Assembly (NCBI RefSeq): GCF_029277305.1
Contig: NZ_CP119526.1
Reading direction: 5' to 3' (one strand)
DNA from: Guptibacillus hwajinpoensis
Lineage (GTDB): Bacteria > Bacillota > Bacilli > Bacillales > Guptibacillaceae
DNA length: 64,000 nucleotides
Shown piece by piece: positions 15,277-23,872 of this stretch. The position numbers and the translations under genes were made by a program. Position 1 is the stretch's first letter. Every line of letters starts with the position of its first letter. The notes beneath the pieces were generated by a model that had not been told where the DNA came from, did not search any database, and saw only the letters and a program-made list of their open reading frames with translations.

Positions 15277-16323
15277 TTACAAATCCTCCTTCTTTTCCAA
15301 TGGAAGTGTAAAATAGAACTCACTTCCCACTCCAATCGTGCTTTTCACTCCAATTTCACCGCCGTGTAGTTCAATTAATTGTCTTGAGATAGCAAGCCCG
15401 AGTCCTGATCCTCCATGTTTACTATTACGTGATTTCTCAACACGATAGAAACGATCAAAAATACGATCTAACGATTCGGTTGGAATCCCGCTTCCTTCAT
15501 CTCTTATAAGGAAGAGTGCTGCTCCATCTACTTTTTTCAAGCTAATGTGAATCGTTGATTGATCGTTAGAATAAGCAATTGCATTCTGGATTAGATTTGT
15601 TAGTACACGCTTGATTGAATCTGGCATCATGGGGATGACTTCGATCTTATCATCAACATGTACTTCAAATTCAAGTTGCCGCTCTTGTAACTTTCGTTCA
15701 AATTGCTGCAGCGTTTCAACTAGCACCACGTCTGGATGAACGAGTGAAGGCTCATACGGAGACGTTCCGCTTTCAAGCTGTGACAAATTTAAGAGCTCCT
15801 CAATTAAATGACTAAGTCGTTCAGTTTCCTGCTCAATGGTTTGTAAGTATTTTTGCTGTGTTTCTTCATCTGTAATGACTCCATCTTGAAGTGCTTCAGC
15901 AAATGACCGAATAGACGATACTGGTGTACGCAGATCATGAGAAACATTAGCAATAAGCTCTGTTTTATATTGTTCAGAACGCTTTACTTCTCTGAACATT
16001 AAATTTAATTTCTCAGACATTGCATTAAAATGTTGTGCAAGCTCCCGTATTTCCGTCGGCCCCTCTTCTGCAACCTTCACATCAAATTTCCCTTCTGCTA
16101 TTCTGCTAGTATCAGCCGTCATTTGGTTAACCGATTTAAGGATTTTTGAAGTGAAAACAAAGTGCGCAATCATTGAGAGAGAACCTGCACCTATTGTGAT
16201 AAGCGTGAGTGTTAGAATAAGCTCAGGTGACAGCAACATACGTGCATAACTAATAATGAGGAATACTAGAATGAGCACAATGGATAAGGCGTTGGCTAAC
16301 ATGAGCATCGTTCTAAGATTCAT
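15277..16323 (-). CDS. HAMP-domain sensor histidine kinase
   Basis: 348 residues: two membrane helices (about 7-28 and 35-57) with almost no extracytoplasmic loop, HAMP (58-112), HisKA with NVSHDLRTP (phosphorylated His129), and HATPase_c with N-box NLIQNAIAYS, DEGSGIP and GSGLGLAISR. The tiny loop suggests intramembrane sensing, typical of cell-envelope stress kinases. It overlaps the response regulator gene by 4 bp and is followed at once by msrAB, so oxidative or envelope stress is a plausible signal. Confidence 0.92.
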   Translation of the reverse strand: MNLRTMLMLANALSIVLILVFLIISYARMLLSPELILTLTLITIGAGSLSMIAHFVFTSKILKSVNQMTADTSRIAEGKFDVKVAEEGPTEIRELAQHFNAMSEKLNLMFREVKRSEQYKTELIANVSHDLRTPVSSIRSFAEALQDGVITDEETQQKYLQTIEQETERLSHLIEELLNLSQLESGTSPYEPSLVHPDVVLVETLQQFERKLQERQLEFEVHVDDKIEVIPMMPDSIKRVLTNLIQNAIAYSNDQSTIHISLKKVDGAALFLIRDEGSGIPTESLDRIFDRFYRVEKSRNSKHGGSGLGLAISRQLIELHGGEIGVKSTIGVGSEFYFTLPLEKKEDL

Positions 16324-17015
16324 GTAGATTGTCCTTCAAACTTATATCCAATACCCCATACGGTCTTTATCCACTTTGGTTCTGCCGAATCTTTCTCGAT
16401 TTTCTCACGAAGTCGTCTAATATGAACGTTGACGGTGTTACCATCTCCATCAAATTCGTAACCCCAAATGGCCTCAATTAACTGTGATCTTGGGAAAACA
16501 AGAGTTGGATGACTTGCAAGTAAGAATAGAATATCGAATTCTTTAACCGTAAGTTCGATTTCATTCCCACTCAGCATCACTTTTCGTCTTGATTCATCAA
16601 TTACTAAATCTCCATAAGTGATAATGGAAGGACTCTTGTCTGATTCAACCTTCTTTGTACGGCGTAAGATATTTCGAACTCGGAGAACCAGTTCCCTTGG
16701 ACTAAACGGTTTCGTTAGATAATCATCTGCTCCTACTGTCAGTCCGAGAAGGCGATCACGTTCCTGCCCTAAAGCAGTAAGCATAATAATTGGAACATCT
16801 TCCACGGCACGAATTTCCTCAGCTGTTTCAATCCCATCTTTTAACGGCATCATGAGATCTAGCACGATAAGATCTGGCTTTTCATTTCTCCACTTCACAA
16901 TGGCTTCTTCCCCATTTGCAGCAGTTATCACTTCATAACCATCTCGCTGTAAATACCTTGTGCTAACATCAATGATCGATTCCTCATCATCAACAAGCAA
17001 TATTTTCTCAGCAAT
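16320..17015 (-). CDS. OmpR-family response regulator, apparent ATT start
   Basis: Receiver domain (phospho-acceptor Asp in IVLDLMMPLKDG, Lys in LTKPFSPREL) followed by an OmpR/PhoB winged helix (TVKEFDILFLLASHP...VHIRRLREKIE). The expected N-terminus (M-AEKILLVDDE) is present, but its first codon is ATT at 17013-17015, with GAGGTGA six bases upstream. The first standard start codon, TTG at 17000, would remove the first beta strand and has no site. An ATT start, or a one-base sequence error, is the best reading. It pairs with the adjacent kinase. Confidence 0.88.
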   Translation of the reverse strand: MAEKILLVDDEESIIDVSTRYLQRDGYEVITAANGEEAIVKWRNEKPDLIVLDLMMPLKDGIETAEEIRAVEDVPIIMLTALGQERDRLLGLTVGADDYLTKPFSPRELVLRVRNILRRTKKVESDKSPSIITYGDLVIDESRRKVMLSGNEIELTVKEFDILFLLASHPTLVFPRSQLIEAIWGYEFDGDGNTVNVHIRRLREKIEKDSAEPKWIKTVWGIGYKFEGQST

Positions 17016-17196
17016 CGCGCTTCACCTCGATTCAGTATTCTTATTAAGATAGATAACCTTATAATAAAAAATAAAAATTAGTGTTTTCTGAAGAAAGTAT
17101 TACGATTATATTAACTTTCATTTAGTGTAACGTATTTTGTTTCTAACCCTTAATTTTTTGATTGCAGAAGAAGATCTTTTTAAACCGAGTAAATGC

Positions 17197-17230
17197 AAAA
17201 AGCGGTACGCCATATGGCGTACCGCTTTTT
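17197..17230. terminator. Bidirectional-type terminator after the acyltransferase gene
   Basis: AAAAAGCGGTACGCC pairs perfectly with its complement around a short AT loop (34 bp in all), adjoining the stop codon at 17232. Confidence 0.92.
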
Positions 17231-17231
17231 A

Positions 17232-18209
17232 CTATCTACGTGCTGACGTTAATTTCTCAGGTGAAGGAAGCCATCGATCGAACGCAAGTAACTTCGAGAA
17301 CAACGGCATGCTTAGTATTGCTGATATGAATATGGTGAATATAACAATAAACGGGACACCCCATACCGTAGCAATAACGTCTGAGGACTGCTGTTCTAAG
17401 AACCATTTAATGATAAATCCATGGAACAGGTAAATAGCAAATGTACGTGACCCAATCGGTGTAAACACCATTGGACCTTCAGGTATCATAGAGAAAAACA
17501 GGAACATTACAAGTGCAGTTCCAACATAATAGACTAGACGTACAAGAAGATCGCTATTGGAGTCGTACACGTAAGTACCATAAAGAAGATTCGTTAAGCC
17601 TTCAATTTGGTAAAGATAAAATATTACGAATAGACCACTTAATACAATTGGCGCAACCCACTTCATTTGTGGCATGCGAATTGGCTGTTCTCTTCGTCCC
17701 ATCATCATACCTAGCACGAAAAATGGGAGGAATACGAAGAGACGATCTAGTGATAGGAACCTTTCAATATCAAAGTATCCAACAGCTAATCCAGCCGCAA
17801 TACTTAATGGAAGTAACGTGCTTGCTCTCATCTTCAGTAGGATTGGCGAGATTAGCTTGTATGCTGCAATACATAACAAGAACCACATCGCCCATCTAGG
17901 CGTTAAGAGCTCGATCGCAAACGATTTTTGATAAAGATTTGTGTAATAAATAGAATAAACCACTTGAAAAATAATATAAGGCAACAAAAACGTTGTGAAT
18001 ATCTTCCAGAAATATTTAGTTCCGGACGCTTTCCTCGTGAAATAACCTGTTAGAAAGATAAATGCAGGCATGTGGAAAATAAAGATCACATGATAAAGAC
18101 TATAAAGGAAACGTGAGTCATCAAGATAAGGCGTGAGCAAATGTCCCCCCACAACTAACAATATTAATATAGCTTTGCTGTTATCAAAAAATGCAATTCG
18201 CTTTGACAC
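17232..18209 (-). CDS. Acyltransferase family 3 membrane protein
   Basis: 325 residues with about ten hydrophobic segments. The N-terminus RIAFFDNSKAILILLVVGGHLL carries the His of the family, and IFHMPAFIFLTGYFTRK is typical of the fucose-4-O-acetylase subgroup. Members O-acetylate cell-surface polysaccharides. The GTG at 18209 is chosen because GAGGAGG stands upstream; a longer frame from 18281 lacks a site. Confidence 0.85.
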   Translation of the reverse strand: MSKRIAFFDNSKAILILLVVGGHLLTPYLDDSRFLYSLYHVIFIFHMPAFIFLTGYFTRKASGTKYFWKIFTTFLLPYIIFQVVYSIYYTNLYQKSFAIELLTPRWAMWFLLCIAAYKLISPILLKMRASTLLPLSIAAGLAVGYFDIERFLSLDRLFVFLPFFVLGMMMGRREQPIRMPQMKWVAPIVLSGLFVIFYLYQIEGLTNLLYGTYVYDSNSDLLVRLVYYVGTALVMFLFFSMIPEGPMVFTPIGSRTFAIYLFHGFIIKWFLEQQSSDVIATVWGVPFIVIFTIFISAILSMPLFSKLLAFDRWLPSPEKLTSARR

Positions 18210-18428
18210 GAAAACAACCTCCTCAATGATACAAGAGACGATTGTGAAGATTCGTCTTCTTCTATATACCCATTTTTTCATGAATTCAACTATATTCTTT
18301 GTAGATTATTCGTACTAAATGTTTATTATTCTGTCATTCAAACGAAAAGTAGAACTATTCGAACTATAGTTCTCATGAAAATATGACATATTTACTAATT
18401 AAAACAAGGTAAATTGAACTAATTTCAT

Positions 18429-18444
18429 TTGGAAACGTTTTAAT
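18429..18444. promoter_or_regulatory. cre-like catabolite site upstream of cstA
   Basis: TTGGAAACGTTTTAAT matches the CcpA cre consensus (WTGNNARCGNWWWCAW) at all but one position and lies about 105 bp before the cstA start, as expected for a carbon-starvation gene. Confidence 0.55.
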
Positions 18445-18547
18445 TAATAGAAAAATTAATTTTTTCTGAATAATCATGTTGTTTTTTCTAGATTAGGTGA
18501 GTAAAATGAATGTTATATTTTCGAACACGCAAAAGGAGGCGGGAAAC

Positions 18548-19987
18548 ATGATCACATTTGTCGGAGCTATCTGTTTATTGATCGTAGGTTATTACGTTTA
18601 TTCAAAGGTGGTTGAGCGAATTTTCGGCATAGACGATGATCGTGAGACCCCTGCATATACAAAAGAAGACGGAATGGATTATATGCCGATGAGCTGGTGG
18701 AAAGGTAGTTTGATCCAGCTTTTAAATATTGCTGGACTTGGACCTATCTTTGGAGCAGTATTAGGGGCACTATACGGACCAGTTGCTTTTATCTGGATCG
18801 TCATTGGGTCAATTTTTGCAGGAGCTGTTCATGATTACTTCTCAGGAATGATGTCGCTTAGACACAATGGCGAACAATATCCTTCACTTGTTGGACGCTA
18901 TCTTGGAAAAGGTGCAAAAGGAACAATCAACATTATTTCTATCGTATTGATGATTCTTGTGGCAGCTGCATTTACTGCAGGTCCCGCACAGCTAATGGCA
19001 CAAGTTACACCACTTAGTTTCACAATGTGTTTGGTCGTAATTTTCGCTTATTTCGTACTAGCTGCCGTGCTTCCTGTTAATAAGATCATCGGTCGAATCT
19101 ATCCTATTTTTGGTGTCATTCTTATCTTGATGGCTGTATCTATCGGTATTGGGCTTTTCTTTATGGACAATCCTGTTCCCAATTTAACAATGGCTAACCT
19201 TCATCCTGATAATCTGCCACTATGGCCACTCTTAATGATTACCGTCTCTTGTGGAGCGATTTCAGGTTTTCATTCTACACAGAGTCCAATTATCGCTAGA
19301 ACGATGAAAAAAGAGAGCGACGGAAAAAAAGTATTCTATGGTGCCATGATTGCTGAAGGTGTTATTGCTTTGATCTGGGCAGCTGCAGGAATGACTTTCT
19401 TCGGAAACACAGGTGGTCTTCAAGGTGCACTTGCTGCTGGTGGCCCGTCAGGCGTTGTAAATGAAATCAGTTCATCCTTACTCGGCACATTCGGTGGTGT
19501 GTTAGCGATCATTGGCGTTATCATTTTACCAATCACAACTGGGGACACATCGCTTAGATCTTCTCGAATGATGCTTGCTGATTTATTCGTAAAGAAAGAA
19601 AACAAGGGTAATGGCGGCAAAGGTAAAACGTTGCTACTAACTGCAGTAGTTGCAACACCGACCTTCCTATTAACACAAATTGACTACACATTTTTGTGGA
19701 GATACGTAGGCTTTACTAATCAACTAGTTGCAACCGTCATGCTATGGACAGCCGCCATGTATCTTGTCAAAAAGCAAAAATTCCACTGGATTTGTTCTTT
19801 GCCAGCACTTTTCATGACCATGACCGTCTCAACCTATCTATTCCTTGCACCAGAAGGATTTGAACTGCCATACAATGTGTCAATGATGTTTGGCGCAGGC
19901 ATTACAGCTTTAACAGCCGGATGGTTTGGTTATCAACTATGGAAAGCTCGTAGAAGTAACCCTGTTACGGTAGAACAAGTTGCATAA
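18548..19987 (+). CDS. cstA: CstA family pyruvate/peptide transporter (carbon starvation protein)
   Basis: 479 residues with about 13 hydrophobic segments. The CstA N-terminal hallmark MSWWKGSLIQLLNIAGLGPI is present, followed by GAVHDYFSGMMSLRHNGEQYP. It is shorter than E. coli CstA (about 700 aa) and matches the short Bacillus-type members. CstA proteins import pyruvate or peptides under starvation. AAAGGAGG before ATG 18548 sets the start; an earlier ATG at 18497 is less likely. Confidence 0.9.
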   Translation: MITFVGAICLLIVGYYVYSKVVERIFGIDDDRETPAYTKEDGMDYMPMSWWKGSLIQLLNIAGLGPIFGAVLGALYGPVAFIWIVIGSIFAGAVHDYFSGMMSLRHNGEQYPSLVGRYLGKGAKGTINIISIVLMILVAAAFTAGPAQLMAQVTPLSFTMCLVVIFAYFVLAAVLPVNKIIGRIYPIFGVILILMAVSIGIGLFFMDNPVPNLTMANLHPDNLPLWPLLMITVSCGAISGFHSTQSPIIARTMKKESDGKKVFYGAMIAEGVIALIWAAAGMTFFGNTGGLQGALAAGGPSGVVNEISSSLLGTFGGVLAIIGVIILPITTGDTSLRSSRMMLADLFVKKENKGNGGKGKTLLLTAVVATPTFLLTQIDYTFLWRYVGFTNQLVATVMLWTAAMYLVKKQKFHWICSLPALFMTMTVSTYLFLAPEGFELPYNVSMMFGAGITALTAGWFGYQLWKARRSNPVTVEQVA

Positions 19988-19990
19988 ACA

Positions 19991-20033
19991 AAAACAGCTA
20001 CCTTTTCACTAGTGAAAAGGTAGCTGTTTTTTT
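19991..20033 (+). terminator. Terminator of cstA
   Basis: AAACAGCTACCTTTTCAC pairs perfectly with its complement and is followed by seven T residues. Confidence 0.93.
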
Positions 20034-20055
20034 GTGTAAGCTTTTCGATTGCAGA

Positions 20056-20279
20056 TGGCTCTTCTCGTAGATATTGTTGCTTTAAGGTAGGGGGAATTTC
20101 CGCTCCAGGATGCTCGCTTTCCGCGGGGCGGGCGATGAGCCTCCTCGGCGCACAAAATCATTGCGCCTGCGGGGTCTCATCTGTCCCGCTTGTCCCGCTA
20201 GTCCCGCAGGAGTCGAGCATCCTTCCGCTCCAATTTGCGAAGTTTAGTTTTTAAAACAAAACCTTTTTTAGAAAAACTA
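20056..20279. repeat. MITE-like repeat, family A, with an insertion in the core
   Basis: Same orientation as copy 1. The core carries an extra copy of the GTCCCGCT unit and a variant apex (GGCGCACAAAATCATTGCGCC, itself a hairpin). It directly follows the cstA terminator. Confidence 0.8.
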
Positions 20280-20295
20280 GGCGTCTTTTGGTGAA

Positions 20296-20353
20296 GGGCT
20301 CTTTTCGTAGAGGGTTGATTTCCGCTCCTATCTGGTTTCAACAATCTTTTAGA
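20296..20353. repeat. Deleted family A repeat forming the 3' end of the Gfo/Idh gene
   Basis: GGGCTCTTTTCGTAGAGGGTTGATTTCCGCTCC joined to AACAATCTTTTAGA, i.e. both ends of the element with the core lost. The right end encodes the last codons and the stop of the oxidoreductase at 20338. Confidence 0.65.
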
Positions 20354-21336
20354 GTAGTATCATTATAGAAAGAAGCTACCATCTGATCCATTACTCTGCT
20401 TGTTCTGAGTGCTGATTGACCGGTACTTGGTGATTCTCCTTCACCGTTTAACTCATTTACAATGGTTTGAATGAGCGGCTGCTGAACATGCTCAGGGTAG
20501 ATCATGTTAATTTCCTGTTCACCATCAGCATTTTTCAAAATCATCGGCTTTTCCTGTAGTGTGGAAAATCGTAAGGAACCTTTGTCCCCCACGATTTCAT
20601 TCCAATCTTCATTCTTATAAGAATTAAAGCACCACTGCCCTGTTCCTTGTACACCTGAACGAAATATATATGACCCAGAGACCATATCTTCTGCCTTATA
20701 TAGACCGCCCTGGTTACTAGCAACCCCATTTACTTTGTCGATTGGACCTAATAGGAAATCCAAATAGTCGAGCGTATGACTCGCGAGATCAAAGAAGTGA
20801 CCACCACCAGCAATTTCAGGCTGTACTCGCCAAGGCAATTCACCATTTTTCTCCTGCTCTGATGCCTTTTTGTGATGTACAGTTGTAACAAATCGAATGT
20901 TACCAATCGCGCCGCTTTCCACTACTTCCTTCACTTTCAGAAATGCAGGCATTGCCCTACGGTAGAATGCGACAAATAATGGAACACCGTTTTCGTTACA
21001 CGCTTCAATCATTTCACTACACTCTGTACTATTTAACGCCATGGGCTTTTCAACATAAACTGGTTTCGAAGCTTTTGCAGCGAGGATCGCATACTCTTTG
21101 TGACTCGAAGGAGGTGTTGCAATATAAACCGCATCCACGTCTTCATCGTTCACTAGTTCTTCAGCATTTGTATACCATTTAGGAACATTGTGTCGTTTGG
21201 CATAATCCTCTGCTAGCTCTTTATTTCGTCTCATCACCGCTACAAGCTCCGAATGATCTGCTTTCTGAAACCCAGGTCCGCTTTTCTTCTCTGTTACATT
21301 TCCGCATCCAATAATGCCCCATCTAATCGTTCTCAT
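20338..21336 (-). CDS. Gfo/Idh/MocA family oxidoreductase
   Basis: 332 residues: N-terminal Rossmann fold (WGIIGCGNVTEKKSGPGF), the EKPMALN motif (about residue 97) with the conserved Lys, and a C-terminal alpha-beta domain containing GGGHFFDLASHTLD. It is an NAD(P)-dependent sugar or inositol dehydrogenase of unknown substrate. The last residues (TLKDC, stop) are encoded by a repeat end, so the original C-terminus may have been replaced. Its start overlaps the stop of the alarmone synthetase gene by 4 bp. Confidence 0.9.
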   Translation of the reverse strand: MRTIRWGIIGCGNVTEKKSGPGFQKADHSELVAVMRRNKELAEDYAKRHNVPKWYTNAEELVNDEDVDAVYIATPPSSHKEYAILAAKASKPVYVEKPMALNSTECSEMIEACNENGVPLFVAFYRRAMPAFLKVKEVVESGAIGNIRFVTTVHHKKASEQEKNGELPWRVQPEIAGGGHFFDLASHTLDYLDFLLGPIDKVNGVASNQGGLYKAEDMVSGSYIFRSGVQGTGQWCFNSYKNEDWNEIVGDKGSLRFSTLQEKPMILKNADGEQEINMIYPEHVQQPLIQTIVNELNGEGESPSTGQSALRTSRVMDQMVASFYNDTTLKDC

Positions 21337-22001
21337 TTCTCCACCCCCATTTCTTCTAATTCAGCTTCTTTTTCATGTTCTTTGAACTCTGTAACCTCTT
21401 CCATTATTCGGATCATTTTTGAATCCAGGTAATGAACAATATCAGCTGCTTCTTTTAATTCAGTACTAAGATTACCTGGTATTTCACCTTCGAATTTATA
21501 GTAGATTTTATGTTCCAAACTCGCCCAGAAATCCATTGCGATCGTACGAATTTGAATCTCTACTTTTACATACTCAGGTCCTTTTGATAGGTATACTGGT
21601 ATTTCTACAATTAAATGAAGACTTTTATATCCATTAGGTTTGGGATTCTTAACATAATCTTTTACGTTAATTACCTTAATATCATCTTGGCTCTCAATCA
21701 TGTCATAGATTCGATAGATATCTGTCGTAAATGAACAGGTAACCCTGACGCCTGCAATATCTTTAATGTGCTTTTCTACATTTTCTGTTGTTACTTCAAG
21801 ACCTTTTCTCTGAAGTTTAGACATGATGCTTTCTGGTGATTTTATACGTGACTTTACATGTTCAATTGGATTATGTTGGTGAACAAATTGGAATTCATCG
21901 TTTAATATCGTCAATTTTGTATTGATTTCATCTAGTGCGAATTTATATATAAATAAAAAATTCTTCCACTCTTCAATTCTCTCTTGGAAATCCTTATTCA
22001 T
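21333..22001 (-). CDS. sasA: Small alarmone synthetase (YwaC/RelP type)
   Basis: 222 residues, close to B. subtilis YwaC in length and motifs: HNPIEHVKSRIKSPESI, HIKDIAGVRVTCSF, NPKPNGYKSLH (G-loop region) and EIQIRTIAMDFWASLEHK. It makes (p)ppGpp from GTP/GDP and ATP and has no HD hydrolase or regulatory domain. An ECF-type promoter lies upstream, as for ywaC, which is controlled by SigM in B. subtilis. It is translationally coupled to the downstream Gfo/Idh gene by an ATGA overlap. Confidence 0.92.
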   Translation of the reverse strand: MNKDFQERIEEWKNFLFIYKFALDEINTKLTILNDEFQFVHQHNPIEHVKSRIKSPESIMSKLQRKGLEVTTENVEKHIKDIAGVRVTCSFTTDIYRIYDMIESQDDIKVINVKDYVKNPKPNGYKSLHLIVEIPVYLSKGPEYVKVEIQIRTIAMDFWASLEHKIYYKFEGEIPGNLSTELKEAADIVHYLDSKMIRIMEEVTEFKEHEKEAELEEMGVEK

Positions 22002-22065
22002 TCCTAAATCATCCTCTCAACAGATAACATATCATAGCTACATAGAAGAACTAGTTACGTTCTAT

Positions 22066-22092
22066 GACGAACTCATAACAATATTCGTTTCG
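22066..22092 (-). promoter_or_regulatory. ECF sigma (SigM/SigW-type) promoter for the alarmone synthetase
   Basis: On the minus strand CGAAAC, 17-bp spacer, CGTC: close to the ECF consensus TGAAAC-N16/17-CGTC. It lies 65 bp before the start codon. Confidence 0.65.
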
Positions 22093-22164
22093 AGAGGTGA
22101 TTTTAGATCTAGTCTAAAAAAAAAGAGGTATCTATGATAGTATTAAATTACGAGGAGGGAAATA

Positions 22165-22365
22165 ATGGATAAAACTAAAATACAACCTCTTATTCTTATT
22201 ATTTTGCTTATTAACGCACTAACAATGGGGATGTTAGCTCATGATATGTACACTGAAAACAAAACCGGGTATAGCCTAACATTTATCGGACTCTGTATCT
22301 TTTTCATCCTCTTTTTAGCTTACGGATTGATTAGAAATCGACGTGTAAAACAGTCGATTCGATAG
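22165..22365 (+). CDS. Small two-helix membrane protein (66 aa)
   Basis: Two hydrophobic helices (residues 7-26 and 37-57) linked by a polar loop, with a basic tail (RNRRVKQSIR). A strong GAGGAGGG site precedes the ATG and a good terminator follows, so it is a real gene. No family recognised. It is divergent from the alarmone synthetase. Confidence 0.75.
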   Translation: MDKTKIQPLILIILLINALTMGMLAHDMYTENKTGYSLTFIGLCIFFILFLAYGLIRNRRVKQSIR

Positions 22366-22367
22366 CC

Positions 22368-22412
22368 TTAGATAAAGGAAAAAGCATCAAGATGCTTTTT
22401 CCTTTATCTAAT
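22368..22412. terminator. Long perfect-stem terminator between convergent genes
   Basis: TTAGATAAAGGAAAAAGCATC pairs over 21 bp with its complement around an AA loop; A/T-rich on both strands. Confidence 0.9.
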
Positions 22413-22436
22413 TAATTAATTAATTAATTAATTAAT
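22408..22436. repeat. Tetranucleotide microsatellite (ATTA)n
   Basis: About seven tandem ATTA units run from the terminator arm into the stop codon of the AtoE-like gene. Length changes would only affect its final residues. Confidence 0.85.
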
Positions 22437-23753
22437 GATTACTAACCCTGCAGAGATAACTACCCCACTTACTAGTAATACAATGAAACAATAACCCATA
22501 ATATCTTTTGCCTTCAATCCCGCTATAGCAAGGGCAGGTAACGCCCAGAATGGTTGAATCATGTTTGTCCAGGCATCTCCCCATGCTACCGCCATTGCGG
22601 TCTTCGGGATAGAAACACCAAGCTCTTTAGCTGCATCAAGCATAATTGGCGCCTGAACCGCCCACTGTCCTCCTCCAGAGGGGACAAAGAAGTTCACGAT
22701 TCCTGCGCTTAGAAACGCAAAGAATGGAAAAGTGAATTCATTCGAAATTGATACGAAACCTTGTGAAAGCTGAGCAGCAAGACCAGAAGCAACCATCATC
22801 CCCATAATTCCCGCATAGAATGGAAACTGAATAATAATTCCACTTGCTCCTTTTACGGCATCACTCACTGACTCAAGAAAGTTTCGTGGAGTTCCATGAA
22901 ATAGAATCCCTAAGAAGAGAAACCCAAAGTTAACGATATTGAGATTAAGTTCAAATCCTGCATTTACAAAATAATAGACCAGATATGAAAGACCTACAAA
23001 AGCTATTATGATTGAAACAATTTTGCTATTTTCTAAACGCTCAGCAGGAGTCCATTCCATCTCCGAGGCTGCAGCTTGAAGATTGTCCTCCCTCAGTAAA
23101 GAGGGGTCTACATGTACTCTTTCATCTTCAGAAGGTGACATCAAATAATTGACAACAGGTAGAACTACAAATAGAGAAGCAACAATCATTAAATTAAAAA
23201 ATGAAAAGATTGTTTCACTCGTTGATATCACACCAATGAGCTCCTCTGTAAAATGGCCAGGTGTTGCAACCGTTAGTGGAATTGATCCTGCAAGTCCGCC
23301 ATGCCATACAAGAAAACCACTATAAGCGCTCGCAATGAGTAAACGATAGTCCACTTTCTTTATTTTCCTTGCAAGTTCCTTTGCATATAATGCGCCAATA
23401 ACAAGTCCAAATCCCCAATTAATCCAGCTTGCAACAAGTGAAACTAGCGTAACGTAAATGATAGCTTGTCCAGGTGTTTTTGCAAGAGTAGCTAAATAGC
23501 TAAGCCCTTTTTTAAAAAGGGGACTGCTTGCTAGCACATAACCTGTCATAAGAACAAGCACCATTTGCATGGAGAAGGCTAGAAGACTCCAAAATCCTTC
23601 CCCAAAGTATTGAACCATCTGAACAGGCGAACTACCTGTAAAGATCAATCCAAGACCAAACACTACTAACGTTAAAATGACAACAAATAAGAATGGATCG
23701 GGTAAGTAACGCTGCATGATTCGATTCGACAACGCAATAGAGGCTTTTAGCAT
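22428..23753 (-). CDS. AtoE family short-chain fatty acid transporter
   Basis: 441 residues, about twelve hydrophobic segments, typical TIGR00366/AtoE motifs: RYLPDPFLFVVILTLVVF near the N-terminus, WGFGLVIGALYAKELARK, and FFVPSGGGQWAVQAPIM near residue 365. It imports short-chain fatty acids such as acetoacetate or butyrate. The ATG at 23753 follows AAAGGAG. It lies 120 bp after the HpaB-like gene and could be cotranscribed with it. Confidence 0.88.
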   Translation of the reverse strand: MLKASIALSNRIMQRYLPDPFLFVVILTLVVFGLGLIFTGSSPVQMVQYFGEGFWSLLAFSMQMVLVLMTGYVLASSPLFKKGLSYLATLAKTPGQAIIYVTLVSLVASWINWGFGLVIGALYAKELARKIKKVDYRLLIASAYSGFLVWHGGLAGSIPLTVATPGHFTEELIGVISTSETIFSFFNLMIVASLFVVLPVVNYLMSPSEDERVHVDPSLLREDNLQAAASEMEWTPAERLENSKIVSIIIAFVGLSYLVYYFVNAGFELNLNIVNFGFLFLGILFHGTPRNFLESVSDAVKGASGIIIQFPFYAGIMGMMVASGLAAQLSQGFVSISNEFTFPFFAFLSAGIVNFFVPSGGGQWAVQAPIMLDAAKELGVSIPKTAMAVAWGDAWTNMIQPFWALPALAIAGLKAKDIMGYCFIVLLVSGVVISAGLVIIN

Positions 23754-23872
23754 AACGACAACTCCTTTAATCAATGATCCTATCCCAAATCCATTCGTGG
23801 AATTTCACCACGATTCCTCCACAAAATCAGAAAACGCTTTCATAAATAGGCAAAAAGCCGCATAAATGCGAC

